DNA of 64,000 nt from Clarkia xantiana subsp. parviflora (taxonomy: Eukaryota; Streptophyta; Magnoliopsida; Myrtales; Onagraceae): NCBI GenBank assembly GCA_036873135.1, contig JAPTYO010000002.1, positions 45,313,452 through 45,377,451 on the forward strand. Reading direction: 5' to 3'. The position numbers and the translations under genes are program-made. Below, piece after piece: positions 22,288-33,193 of the stretch (its first letter is position 1; the number at the start of each line of letters is the position of its first letter). The notes under the pieces are model-generated. The model saw nothing but the letters and a program-made list of their open reading frames with translations. It made no database searches and was not told the origin of the DNA.

Positions 22288-23260
22288 AAGTCGCCAAAAC
22301 CGCTAGAGGTTCTTCACCGACGGACGCCACTGGAGGCTCTTCACCGACGGATGCCGCTAGAGGCTCTTCACCGACGGACGCCGCTAGAGGCTCTTCTCCG
22401 ACATACGTCATTAGAGGCTCTTCTTCGACGGACGCCACTAGAGGCTCTTCTCCGACATACGCCACTAGAGGCTCTTCTCCAACGGATGCCACTAGAGTCT
22501 CTTCTCCGACATACGCCACTAGAGGCTCTTCTCCAACGGACGCCACTAGAGGCTCTTCTCCGACATACGCCACTAGAGGCTCTTCTCCAACGGACGCCAC
22601 TAGAGGCTCTTCTCCGACATACGCCACTAGAGGCTCTTCTCCAACATACGCCACTAGAGGCTCTTCTCCAACGGACGCCACTAGAGGCTCTTCTCCGACA
22701 TACGCCACTAGAGGCTCTTCTCCAACATACGCCACTAGAGGCTCTTCTCTGAAAAACGCCACTGGAGGCTTTTCGTTTTTGGTCGCCACTGGAGGCTTTT
22801 CATTTTCGCTCGCCACCGGAGGCATCATCTATCAAGATTTTACTTTATTGCACGCCACTGGAGGCTTTTCCTTGTCGCTCACCACTGGAGGCATCGTCGA
22901 TTGAGGTTTTACTTTACTGCACGCCATTGGAGGCTTTTCTTTATGCACGCCACTGGAGGCTTTATGTTATTGCACGCCACTGGAGGCTTTACTTTTATGC
23001 ACCGCCAACGGAAGCATCGTTAACAGGGGCACCGCCGACTGAGGCCTTTCTTTCTGCACGCCACTGGAGGCTTTTCGTTACTGCATGCCACTGGAGGCCT
23101 TAATTTTATGCAGCGCCAACGAAAGCACCGTCAACAGGGACACCGCCGACCGAGGCTTTACTTTTCCACACCGCCACTAGAGGCACTTATTTACCGCACT
23201 GCCGTTGGAGGCTCTACATTCTGCGCTACCACTGGAGGTTTTCTTTCGCACTGTCCGAAA
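22288..23260 (+). repeat. LARD-2 27-bp minisatellite and relatives
   Basis: The unit cgccactagaggctcttctc plus seven bases repeats about 17 times between 22,310 and 22,755, often as 54-bp doublets alternating ccgacata and ccaacgga. Diverged gccactggaggc units continue to about 23,240. The 27-bp period equals nine codons, so up to 220 codons stay open on + and 180 on -. I treat these frames as by-products. Confidence 0.85.
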
Positions 23261-23359
23261 TAAGCCTGGATTTTCCTTGAAGATTCAAAGACTCAAAATA
23301 AGATATACTTCCCAACCAAAATTAGTGTTTACTCGAACATGTTCTACAAGAATTCGCCC

Positions 23360-23373
23360 AAAGAGGGGCAGGC
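23360..23373 (+). promoter_or_regulatory. LARD-2 polypurine tract
   Basis: The sequence aaagaggggcaggc lies directly before the 3' LTR and is nearly identical to LARD-1's. Confidence 0.75.
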
Positions 23374-23858
23374 TGTAAACACCTAATTTTGGTATGCGCG
23401 TAGCACGTTCAAAATGTCATATGTGACGCGTTAAAAAAATGAAGTATTTAAATATGGAAGGTCGCGAAGTTCTAAAGATAAGACCGGTTAAAATAGGACA
23501 GTGTATATACATTTATTATTGTAAAATATTCATAAAATATATTATGTGTATTTATGGTGAAATACATAAATATATATATGTGTATAGTTTTGGTATATTA
23601 AATGCATATATTTTTTAGATTTTATTTTCCTAGTTTGGGGGTCCTAGTTTAGCTATAAATAGGCTCATTTACATGTAAAAAAACAACACAACATTAATAT
23701 TACATCATATCTCGGAACCCGTGCATATTTTGTCTTCTTCTGCAAAGAGTTTTTTTTCTTCTAATTATCCCGTTGTTAGTTGCCCACCGGACCTCTGGTG
23801 GCCGGACCACCGCCTTGCTCACCACCGTCCACCGCGCCGGCCTCTCTCTCTCTCTTCG

Positions 23859-23904
<46 letters not shown>
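23374..23904 (+). repeat. LARD-2 3' LTR, truncated
   Basis: It starts tgtaaacacc like LARD-1's LTR, with TATA box tataaata near 23,655. It ends in a pyrimidine-rich tract and (CT)n at about 23,866-23,904 that runs straight into gypsy gag sequence. About 700 bp of LTR are absent. Confidence 0.8.

Positions 23905-23906
<2 letters not shown>
23866..23906. repeat. (CT)n microsatellite at an element junction
   Basis: About 20 CT units. All Leu/Ser frames crossing it are artefacts. It marks the join between LARD-2 and the Tat-like element. Confidence 0.9.
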
Positions 23907-23909
<3 letters not shown>

Positions 23910-24004
23910 AGCGTCCTCAAGAGTATCCTTATGGCAAGTCAGCACAAGGAAACAATAACCGGGCTCACACCACTAACACGAGGCCAGTGCATTCGTAGGG
24001 GGCA

Positions 24005-25492
24005 CCATCGGTGACCCCAGGATTCATGAATGCACTAGATGAGCTTTTGGCATATAGAGAGGCTGTGAGAAACAGGCAGAAAAGACAGTATGCCCAAGCG
24101 GAGCAACACCCGCAGGCGAATGAGCACCCACAAGGAGAGCAGTATCAGCAGGAAGAGCAGATCCCAGAATAAGAACAACGCACGCACCCTCCAACTGGGC
24201 AGCATGAAAGTCAAGGCAGAAACGAGCAAGCACCACCTCTGAGATATAGACAGCATTTTTTCCCTCCAATGCAACCTCAAGCACCCCAAGGGGCATGGAC
24301 ATACACCCCATTGAGGGACAATGCACAACCACAACACCCATGGAGGCAAGAGTTCCAACATCCACCCCCACAGGGATACCCACATTACACGTACAGTCCT
24401 TATCATCACGGACACGGAGTCCTGGCGAGCCCGGTGATAAGCTATGATGGACCCCGAAGGAACTATAGCCCATCACCAGTGATGCTAACTCAGGAGGACA
24501 TAGAGGAAATGATTGTGAAGAAGATGAATGAATCCAAAACGAATGGATTGCACTGGCTGAGTGATAGCACGAATCACCCCTTTACTAGGGAGCTGGAGAA
24601 CAACAAAGTTCATGATGCGTTGCACTTGATAAAGATAGAAAAGTATAATGGCAGGACTGACCCCTTAGAGCACATCCAACAGCATGAGGCCTCCCTCTTG
24701 GGTAGGACTACGGATGACCGCTACAAGGCGTTGTTGTTCCCAAATACGTTATCAGGGGTAGCATCTCACTGGTTCTTCAACCTACCAACTGAAATCATCC
24801 ACTCATGGGCACAATTGAAAGCTAAGTTCCTCCAAAGGTACCTAGGAGCAAGGAAGCTACTCAAGGTAACCATTTCACTTGATGATGTGAATCAGGAGCA
24901 TGAAGAGACGTTTGCAAACTATTATAATAGGTTCAACCAGAACCTAGTTGATATACAAGGGGACATAACTGAGGGGGAGATCATAAGGGTTTTCATAAGA
25001 AACCTCGGACGCTTTGGTTCAACCTTGGCAGAAAAGATGGCTAAAAAACCCGCCAGCACACTGGAGGAGCTCGCGACAAGGGTAAAAACCCATATTGACC
25101 TGGAAAGGCACAGAATGAGCAAGAGAGCAAATATCCAGGCCACCAAGGAAGAGAATGCAAAGCCGAACAGAGGAAAACCACCCCAGGTCCCCCAGCCCAT
25201 TAGGCAACATAACTGGCGTATGCCCCAACCAATAAATCATACAGGTGAGCAGTTGAGACCAATGGAAATCAACGTCATCAAGTTCATACCATTGAATACA
25301 ACCCCGGCAGTTGTATTAAGAGAAATGAGGAACTTGAAGATATGGACATCCCCAGCAAGGTGGAGAGCCCCTATGGTTGGGACTGAAAAGGAAAAATGGT
25401 GCGATGACCATGAAGCACATGGCCACGACACAAACGAATGCTTCAGTCTAAAGTTGAGCATAAACAATGCACTACAAAGGGGGGAGAATTGA
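24005..25492 (+). pseudogene. Gag of host Tat-like element
   Basis: The gag frame can be read from about 24,005 (NALDELLAYREAVRNRQ) but has a stop near 24,170. The longest intact part starts at 24269 (407 aa). It begins Pro/Gln/Tyr-rich, then carries the retrotransposon gag fold (about residues 110-260; FPNTLSGVASHWFFNLP, WAQLKAKFLQRYLG, FANYYNRFNQNL). A CX2HX4HX4C zinc motif (WCDDHEAHGHDTNEC) lies near residues 377-391. Gag would form the particle and bind RNA. It ends at a run of six G where the frame passes to the protease frame. Broken, but the family is clear. Confidence 0.85.
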
Positions 25493-26928
25493 AGCAATTC
25501 GTGGACCACGGGGGCAGCAGTGCACCCTCAAAGCCAATGCAAAAGGACAAAGGAAAAGAGAAAGCCGATTACCATCCCTTACCCACGAAAAGGGGAACGA
25601 TCAACATGATTCATGGCGAAATTGGGGCGGGCGGATCAGCAGCAAATGCAAGGGAGGTGTATGCCTCTAGAATAGATGCAACAACAAAGTGGAGAAAGAG
25701 GCCAAGGGAGGAAAAAGAAAAGGTAATTGAATTCTCGGAGAAAGACAAGAGTCAGATCGTCTTGCCACATGATGATGCCTTAGTGATAACAGTGGACATT
25801 GATAACTTCGATGTGAAAAGAATACTCGTCGACGGAGGAAGTTCGGCAGATATATTGCAATTGCGAGTGCTTGAAGAGATAGGGAAAACCAAGGCAGATA
25901 TCAAACCGGTAAACCTCCCTCTAGTCGGATTCTCAAGGGCGACAAGCTACCCTCTAGGCATGATAACTCTACCAGTAACACTGGGACAAGGGTGGACACA
26001 GCTGAAGATCAACGTGAACTTCTTGGTAGTGGAAAACCTGGGAGCGTATAACGGGATCCTAGGGAGAACCACAATAAACCCATATGACATTGTACCCTCA
26101 ACACTCCACCAAAAATTGAAGTACATCACTAAAAATGGAATAGGAGAAGTCATGGGTGATCAGCGCACCGCAAGGCAGTGTTACGTCAATTCCATGAGAC
26201 GTAGGTCACAACAATCAGACACGATAGCAATTGTGACAATAGGGGGCAGACAGAGAAAGAGCTCTCAAGAAGAGAAGAAAAAACAACAAAGGCATGGAAA
26301 GAAAATAGTAGGAGTCACACTCCGCCTTAGCAAGCAGATACTGGGAAGATTGGCCAAGAGAACAGGAAGTGGAAAGGTTGTAAGGGTAACAAGCATACCC
26401 TGGCTGCCAGATAATAAAAATGGAAGGAGATTGAAAAGATCAATTGAAAGAGACTTCAGATACATAGAGGACGTGAAGCAAATTCCAGAAGAACCCCTCA
26501 CAAGTTACTTCCAAAGATTCGTGGAGTATGGAGCCAGCATGGACGTAACAAAAGGGGAGGCTGTAAGAGTTTTCTTAAGAAACATGCATCCAACCTCATT
26601 CGAGGCTTTCAGAGGTCATTATGAGGTAGTTATGACAAGCACGATTCGCGAACTCAAAGAGAAGTTAGACAAGGCATTCGAAGAAGAAACGAGACAGCAG
26701 AATGAAGAGTTCAAAAAAGAAGAGACCCACATACATGGAGGGGGTGTAAATTTCAACTTTACACCTCTTAAGATGCAAGTCGAAGAACTTTTCAAGAAAC
26801 ACCTGAGCAAGGAGGTACCAGAATGCAAGGAGGAAGGTAAGGCCTTCCTGGGAAAAGACACAAGAGGATGGTGTGAATACCATGGAACGTGGGGGCATAA
26901 GACAAATGATTGCACGGTGCTAAAATAG
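25438..26928 (+). CDS. Protease followed by a second gag-like module (496 aa)
   Basis: The frame overlaps gag by 55 bases. From about codon 16 (GELKQFVDHGGSS) it continues the gag tail of Tat elements. Residues 105-245 are a retropepsin-like domain with VDGGSSADIL at about 131-140, the catalytic Asp box. Where RT should follow there is instead a basic linker (255-330), then a gag-like stretch (about 335-420; YFQRFVEYGASMD, AVRVFLRNM). A second CX2HX4HX4C motif, WCEYHGTWGHKTNDC, lies at 478-492. The stop at 26926-26928 is followed by frameshifted remnants of the same module. It could be a real dual-gag protein or a fusion formed by deletion. No RT is seen. Confidence 0.75.
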   Translation: MLQSKVEHKQCTTKGGELKQFVDHGGSSAPSKPMQKDKGKEKADYHPLPTKRGTINMIHGEIGAGGSAANAREVYASRIDATTKWRKRPREEKEKVIEFSEKDKSQIVLPHDDALVITVDIDNFDVKRILVDGGSSADILQLRVLEEIGKTKADIKPVNLPLVGFSRATSYPLGMITLPVTLGQGWTQLKINVNFLVVENLGAYNGILGRTTINPYDIVPSTLHQKLKYITKNGIGEVMGDQRTARQCYVNSMRRRSQQSDTIAIVTIGGRQRKSSQEEKKKQQRHGKKIVGVTLRLSKQILGRLAKRTGSGKVVRVTSIPWLPDNKNGRRLKRSIERDFRYIEDVKQIPEEPLTSYFQRFVEYGASMDVTKGEAVRVFLRNMHPTSFEAFRGHYEVVMTSTIRELKEKLDKAFEEETRQQNEEFKKEETHIHGGGVNFNFTPLKMQVEELFKKHLSKEVPECKEEGKAFLGKDTRGWCEYHGTWGHKTNDCTVLK

Positions 26929-27286
26929 AGATTGAAGAGATGATCTACAAGGGAGCTAAAAGAATACATAGCACCAGTGCCGCCCACCACCAACTAAGGA
27001 AATCACACCAGCAGAACACCATATCCTTGGTTTTATCTTTTATATAATGCATGTTTAGTTTTCTAAAAAACAACTCTGGGGGCGGAAAACTAACGAAGTT
27101 TCTCCAACTCTTCAACTATCTTTTGTTCCCTTCAAGGATGTCCTGGACAACCCACGACACCCCTCCTATATATAAGGCATGAATGCTTTCAATGAAGTAG
27201 AAGTTTAACAAGATATTTACTAAGCATGAGGTAATAATATCTCCACGAATTCCTTACTTAGATATGATAAGTGCATGACACTTTCT
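26929..27286 (+). other. Spacer after gag'
   Basis: About 80 bp still resemble gag C-terminus in a shifted frame (KEYIAPVPPTT). The rest is non-coding up to the hairpin array. Confidence 0.5.
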
Positions 27287-27908
27287 GTGCCCTCCAAGAG
27301 CCCATCTCGTAAAAAAATATGTGCCTTCCGAGAGCCTATCTCGTGTAAAATTCTGCGCCTTCCGAGAGCCCATCTCGTGAAAAAATCTGTGCCTTCCGAG
27401 AGCCTATCTCGTGAATAACTATGTGCCCTCCGAGAGCCTATCTCGTGAAAAATTTTGCGCCTTCCGAGAGCCTATCTCGCGAAAAAATATGCGCCTTCCG
27501 AGAGCCTATCTCGTGAAAAATTATGCGCCTTCCGAGAGCCCATCTAGTGAAAAAAATTTGTACCTTCCGAGAGCCTATCTCGCGAACTAATTATGTGCCT
27601 TCCGAGAGCCAATCTCGCAAACTAATTATGTGCCTTCCGAGAGCCTATCTCGCGAACTAATTTTGTGCCTTCCAAGAGCCTATCCCGCGAACTAATTATA
27701 TGCCTTCCAAGAGCCTATCTCGCGAACTAATTTTGTGCCCTTCCGAGAGCCTATATCGCGAACTAATTCTGTGCCTTCCGAGAGCCTATCTCGCGAACTA
27801 ATTTTGTGCCTTCCGAGAGCCTATCTCGCGAACATATTCAGCGCCTTCCGGGAGCCTATCTCGCGAACACATCCTGTGCCCTCCGAGAGCCTATCTCGCA
27901 AATACTTT
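27287..27908 (+). repeat. 34-bp hairpin array between convergent genes (18 units)
   Basis: Eighteen tandem units of 34-35 bp share the core ccttccgagagcctatctcg. Within the core CGAGA pairs with TCTCG around the loop gccta. Thirteen or so units keep the stem perfectly. The tail of each unit (aactaattt or aaaaaat) varies. It sits between the + gag-PR-gag' and the - antisense gene. Confidence 0.85.
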
Positions 27909-28303
27909 TGGACTACAACAACACATTTTGAAAAACTTTACTTTTAAAAGTAAGGATACATGGTATGAGCAACACACGAGTTTGTTCATGATGATATTAT
28001 AGGTATACCAGCGCAAGAGGAAGCTAAAGATACATCAATAAAGTTAAATGCAAACACAAGAAAGGAATACGCAAAGAACCACCCACAAAAGATTACCACA
28101 GCCAGGTAACGAGTTATCCTACTATCCATACAACAAGTCAAGGAAAACATCATAAAGAAAGAAGACACATCCAAGTTTAGTAGCAACTCCAAAAAGTGCC
28201 TAAGTATGAGGCCTCCAAAACATAACCACTCGACCCATCAAGGGGAGGAAATGCAAGGAAATATATACAAGGATAGAGAAATCAGACATTCAACCAGACG
28301 CCA

Positions 28304-28602
28304 CTAGGAGTCCTCACGGTGCTGATGCTTAGAATAAGAGTTACTGATGGAACTGGAAGAAGACAAAGAGGAACCTGAATCAACAACATCGATAGGAGTA
28401 GTATCCTCCTGCACAGGGGCGTCAAGCACGTTCTCAACAACAGCAGCCTGCCCCCTAAGAACAGCCACATACCCACTAGCATACGGACTAAAGTCACCCA
28501 AGTCGTTAACAGGAAAGTTAGGATCAATCCTGGATATCTGATCTGTCAGATACTCTCCAAACTGGTTCATCTCCTTGTTGCACCGAACCTGAAAGTCAGC
28601 AG
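28304..28602 (-). pseudogene. Antisense gene of host element, 3' exon part
   Basis: On - this reads ADFQVRCNKEMNQFGEYLTD and on to a stop at 28304-28306. It is the C-terminal part of the protein whose front lies at 51278-53474. The join at the agcag duplication is in frame. It matches the position of the EVENTLFNAVEELHLEYG-type tails in the two inserted Tat elements, ending in a Ser-rich tail. It is the antisense ORF typical of this clade; its function is not established. Confidence 0.65.
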
Positions 28603-29271
28603 TGTTGGATCACGGTTGGAACTCCGGTACGGTCTTGACGGAGATCCGAAATCCTTCGCTCCACGTAATCCTGCAAGAAGGGAATAGACCGGGCGGTGAC
28701 CCAGAATCCCTCTCCGATGCTTAAATGAGAATCTCGTGGCAGGCAAGGCAAGCAAAAGTATCAGTATGTAGGTGCGTATATGTGATCTGAGGTAACTTCC
28801 TCCTTTATATAGGAGAGGAGTTACCCCAGTTACCTGATGAACTGCCAGGGCTGTTAGCCCACGTTCCGCTTATCTCGGCCACTTGCTCACGTTCCGTTTA
28901 TCTCGGGCCACTTCCCCACTACTCTGATAGTGGGCGTGTTTCTCGGCCTCAACCTCTGATAGCAAGTCCTGACGGATGTCGGGGACTCCAGATTTATCTC
29001 TTTTGGTCACCGCTCGGGGCCCCTCGTCATCGGGACAGGGCCAACATTCTCAGGGATTCAATATCGGGGCCTACTTAAAGGCATATCATCGGGGCCTACT
29101 TAAAGGCATATCATCGGGAGCGTCCAGCTCGCATATCGGGACCGACCTTGTCGGGACCCTTCACCATCGGGACCCTTCGCATTGGTCTTCTTGACCTCTT
29201 TTAGGGCCCAGTGGGCCTATTCACCGTTTACTCGTCGTTAAAGGGCCTAACGGCTATAACGAAACCCATCA
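28603..29271 (-). repeat. Outer Tat 3' LTR
   Basis: On + it runs tgttggatca to acccatca. On - a TATA box (tatataaa) lies near 28,800. The PPT abuts its 5' side on -. Confidence 0.9.
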
Positions 29272-29284
29272 TTTGCCCCCAAGA
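29272..29284 (-). promoter_or_regulatory. Outer Tat polypurine tract
   Basis: On - it reads tcttgggggcaaa, immediately before the 3' LTR. The inner Tat has the identical tract at 37261-37273. Confidence 0.85.
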
Positions 29285-29640
29285 CATGAGGGACTTACAG
29301 TTCGTCGTGTCTTTCAACTCCCGACCTCCCGATATCGGTATCGGAGGCTTTTTCCTTGACAAAATTTATTAACACGGATCTTCTCGCCCACAATTCCTCG
29401 ATACCTCGGGAATAGTCACCATATCCGAGAAGACACTTCGGTTACTCGGCCATTAAATGCAGCGGGTAACGAAGTGACGGCTTGGGTTCTCGTGTCTGCT
29501 ATTTCTGAAAAAGCACTTTTTAGGCCGTTTCATCATTAACGTCTCTTTCCATTCTGCCCCCTTTTATCTCAACGGCTCGGATTGAAACGTTTCACCTTCA
29601 ACGGTCCAGATTAGAATGTCCTTTCGACTATCCCTTCTCC

Positions 29641-29647
29641 TATAAAA
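29641..29647 (+). promoter_or_regulatory. TATA box of the outer antisense gene
   Basis: The motif tataaaaccct lies about 160 bp before the ATG at 29801, inside the element and outside the LTR. The inner Tat has the same motif at 37647, so the antisense gene has its own promoter. Confidence 0.6.
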
Positions 29648-29800
29648 CCCTCAATTCTGGGCACTGTTCTTCTTTACCGTTTCACTCTCTGCGATTTCAA
29701 AAGCTCTGCAACTTCGAAAGCTCAAGTTCTTCTTCGGCTTCCTGTTTTCCGATCAGTCTTCCGGCGACCGTTAAGATCATCCTTTTCGCTCCGATTCATC

Positions 29801-32668
29801 ATGTCTAGTAAGACTTCCTTCTCTGATGTTAGCGTAGCTTTTCCCTTGTCTTTGATCAGTTTGCTTGCATTATTCCGAAAACCCACCACGCCTTTTCTTG
29901 CTGTGGCTAATTTTCAGACAGCAGATCCAGTTCTGAGGGGAGAAAACCCTTCAACTTCGATTATGCACCCAATGAAATCTCGGTGACTGCCTATGATACA
30001 GCTCTCCGAGAAGGATGCATCACCTTAACCTGGGAGCTTCGCCTTCCTTACTCTCGCTACCGTGCCTCGAGCGACCCTATGGTCACTCGTCCCGAGGAAG
30101 GGGAGGTATTTGTCTCCACCGGACAAATATCGGCAGGAATCCGATTCCCCTTTTGTGGGAATTTGGTCGAGATGTGCGCCCATTACAAGACGCATCCGAC
30201 TACCTTCTCCCCCCACGCCATCCGTGTGTGGAATGCTTTTCAAGTCCTCTGCTTCCGACAAAAGTGAGTCTACAGCCTCCAACTCTTCCGGACCTTCTAC
30301 GGAATGAAGTGCAACGAGGCTGGGGTTTGCGCCTTCTATCCTCGGATGCCTAAATGGAATAAGCAGCAGCTTGCGCGGTGTAGTTGGACCAGCGACACCT
30401 GGAAGGTTGTCAAGGGTCGGGGGCTCCTCATTGACACAGGGTCCGACAACAGCGGGTGGAAGAGGAACTACTTCTTCATTAAGAACAGTTCTATCCCATG
30501 GCCCCGATGGGAGGTTGAAGCGGACTCTCCTCCCGCTTATCACACCTATTCCGATGAAGATTTCCAAATCCTTCACTGCATCCAGCTTTACCGTTGGGGG
30601 GAATCTTACACTCCCCTCGACGCTAACTCCCTCAAGGAGCGGGACCTGGTGGATGCCGGGATCCGCCTCATCGATATGATCTCCGGGGGTCAACTCCACG
30701 ACGGCCCCTCCGATATGGTTCCTTGGGTAATATTTCTGATCATGTCTCTGTTTTCCATTGTTTGCAGCTAAGAAGGTATCACTGCTGACCAATCTCCTCC
30801 TTATGCAGGGAGAGACCGACGTTGTCCAGCGCCCCGCGCAGAAGAGGAAGTCGGCAAAGAAGGCCACCGCTTCGTCGGCATCTCCCTCCGCGGAGAGGAC
30901 TAAGCGGACCCTAGTAGAGGAGATGGACAGGCTCTTCAATGTCCAAAATGCCGAAGAAGGTAAACAGCTCCGCCTAGCTATTAAGTCGTACAGGAAGCAA
31001 ATTCCTAAGGAGTTAATCCCCTCCAGCAAGGAAGCCAGAATCAGAGAGATCAAACACATCCTCCGAGGGGAAACTCCGCGCATCCTCAAAGCGGGTTACT
31101 ACAACTACCACGGGAAAGACCAATACTTCTCCCGGCGCGTCATTTGGTGTAAGGATCCTGACCAACTTCCTGACTATCTTTCTGAAGCATCTCATCCTCC
31201 AGGTGCAGGTCAATCGGGAACTCAGTCGGGGGATGGAGCTTCAGCAGGGGCACCACCTTTCGGTGCTCAAGTTGGAGAGGGTCTCCCTCAACTTCCTGCC
31301 CCGATGGGATCGGGGGATGAAGAAACCCCGACAGGCGATCAGTTTCGTCGGGTGGAAGATCTCGACTCCTCTGAGGAGACAGGCGAGGGCCTCGCCTTGG
31401 TTCGTCGTCAGGGGACGAGGTAGTCCGCACTGAAGCCAACCTCCAGGGAGCTGCCCCCCTCATCTCCTTCGCAGCAGCACTCGCCCATTCACAGCTTGAC
31501 TCCCTCTGGGTCCCAGGGCGACTCGGAGATACGCACCTCCACGACTCCAGTCGGTCCTCCTCCTCTCCCCTTGGACGGGAGCTTCTACAAGGTCTACGAC
31601 CCCGACCAGGAGGCGGCTCCCTGGACCCCTATCCAGAGCAGCAAGGAGTCCAGCTCCAACAGGGTGATACATACCCGGAGGTGGGTCTGCATTTGGTGGC
31701 AGGCTCGGTTCTGCCGTCTCTGAAGCTTCCGCTCTCCCTGGCTCGGGAGGACATCCACGCAGATATCCATGGAATGGCCATTCGTCGGGTGGAGGTAAGG
31801 TTCCTATTTTCACCCTTTAATCGATAAGGCAGGATATTCATGTGCTAACCTTTTCCTCTTTTCTTCGCAGGAGATTGCGGACATAAACCGCTGCTTCGGG
31901 TACATCCTGGCCCTCGAGGAGGCTCTGGATCAGGAGCGGGCCAAGGGGGCTCCCGCGGTTGTAGCCAAGCTCGAGGAGGATCTCGCCGCCTCCGAGTCTT
32001 CGAGGGGAAAATTGGCTAAGGAGCAGGCCCTCCTTAATCGAAAGACTCGGGACCTCCAAAAGCAGGTTCACGACTTCGAGGGGCTGCTGAAGCGGGAGCA
32101 GCAGGAGCGAAAAAAGGATGCTGAGGCTCGGGACAGACTTGTCCTCGAGAAGAAGGCTCTGGAAGACGCCAAGGCGGGGCTGGAGCGGGAAATTGCTGAG
32201 GTCCCTGCCAAGCTGGCCGAGGCTGAGACCAAGGGTCGGGAATATTATCGGGGCTCTGAGGACTTCCAAGCTGACGCGGTGAAATTCTGCACCACGGAGG
32301 TGGAGAACACCCTCTTCAACGCGGTCGAGGTGCTCCATCTGGAGTATGGCAACGCCATTAATTCCGATAAATCTGCGACTCTCGCCCCCTTTGCGAAGAG
32401 GTATTTCGACCTCTCGGAGGAGAGTGATGAGGGCCACACCCCCGTGGGTATTGAAGACGTGGCGGAGCTTCCAAGTGCCGATCTCCCGACACTTGATCCC
32501 CCGATAATCGACCCTCCAGCAACTGAACCTTCACCGACTGACCTCCAAGGGTCCGATCCATTGGAGCCTTCTGCCATAGATCTCGTGGATCCTGCTTCCG
32601 CCGATGCTGACGAGGACCAAGCTTTATGCTCTATCTTTATAGTCCTTGTAATTTTTCTCTCTTTGTAA
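29801..32668 (+). pseudogene. Outer Tat antisense gene ('putative gypsy type transposon' family)
   Basis: Exons by comparison with the inner copy: ATGTCTA (29801-29807), 29918-about 30725, about 30775-31794 and 31871-32668, with GT-AG introns (gtaaga...ttttcag; gtaagg...tcgcag). The first large exon encodes the conserved domain (GEVFVSTGQISAGIRFPF, PTTFSPHAIRVWNAFQVLC, GLLIDTGSDNS, SIPWPRWEV). I recall this as Pfam PF04195. A Lys/Arg-rich part and a C-terminal coiled coil (about 31,950-32,240) follow. Lesions: TGG to TGA at about 30,266-30,268, a stop near 31,421, and loss of the normal stop, which adds about 14 codons. It converges on the element's integrase across a hairpin array. Function unknown. 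Confidence 0.75.
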
Positions 32669-32699
32669 TGAATCCTCGGGCCTTTGAGCCCTCACAAAT

Positions 32700-33190
32700 A
32701 TCAAACTATTTTAGTTCCGATTTATCGTTGCACTTCTTAAAGCGACTTAACTATGCCACTTAAGGCGATTTAGCACGTCACCTAAGACATTTCAACACAT
32801 CACTTAAGACGATTTAGCCCACACCACTTAAGGCGATTTAATCGTGCCAACTAAGGCAATTCAATTCGCACCACCTAAGGCGACTTAGCCACACTTAGAA
32901 TAAATCTAAGAACCACGCACCACTTAATGCGACTTTGCCACTTAAGGCCATTTACTTGCACCACTTAAGGCGACTTAACAACACTTAGAATAAATCTAAG
33001 AACAATCTGATCGGAAGCAACCTCTTTATTCATTGATGGCTCAAAATCTGCTTACGTCGAATCAAACGATAGATAACTTGCACCACTTAAGGCGACTTAA
33101 TAACATCGTGCACCACTTGAAGGCGACTTAATAACATCGTGCACCACTGAAGGCGACTTAATAACAACTTGCACCACTAAAGGCAACTTA
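32700..33190 (+). repeat. Outer Tat hairpin array between convergent genes
   Basis: About 14 units of caccacttaaggcgacttaa. TTAAG-gcga-CTTAA folds as a 5-bp stem on a GNRA-type tetraloop on + (for example 32965-32978). Two copies of CTTAGA-ataaa-TCTAAG (32894-32910 and 32984-33000) place AATAAA in a hairpin. The array lies between the antisense gene's end (32668) and the integrase end (33194). Confidence 0.75.
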
Positions 33191-33193
33191 ATA

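Larger units (their letters stand above)
9475..23904 (+). mobile_element. LARD-2: second LARD copy, split by two copia insertions
   Basis: The element has a partial 5' LTR (9475-10253), PBS, leader, copia-F (11985-20179), the rest of the interior, PPT and a partial 3' LTR (23374-23904). Its interior without copia-F is about 4.9 kb and collinear with LARD-1. The 5' LTR is cut by copia-R. The 3' LTR stops after about 530 bp at a CT microsatellite, where gypsy gag sequence begins, so its last about 700 bp are missing. Confidence 0.8.

Noticed and set aside
22242..22904. 220-aa, 180-aa and 133-aa open frames over the minisatellite
   Set aside because: A 27-bp stop-free unit keeps several frames open on both strands; LARD-1 does not conserve them.
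23700..24014. Leu/Ser-rich frames at the CT tract
   Set aside because: Produced by the (CT)n microsatellite across an element junction.
24035..24476. Frames on - opposite gag (126 and 150 aa)
   Set aside because: Codon-shadow of the gag frame; no recognisable domain.
25460..25495. Programmed -1 frameshift at the G6 run
   Set aside because: The heptamer does not fit X XXY YYZ in the gag frame; a one-base indel is simpler. Kept only as a low-interest finding.
31838..32577. Frames on - opposite the antisense gene's coiled coil
   Set aside because: Leu-rich shadow of the Glu/Lys-rich coiled coil on +.
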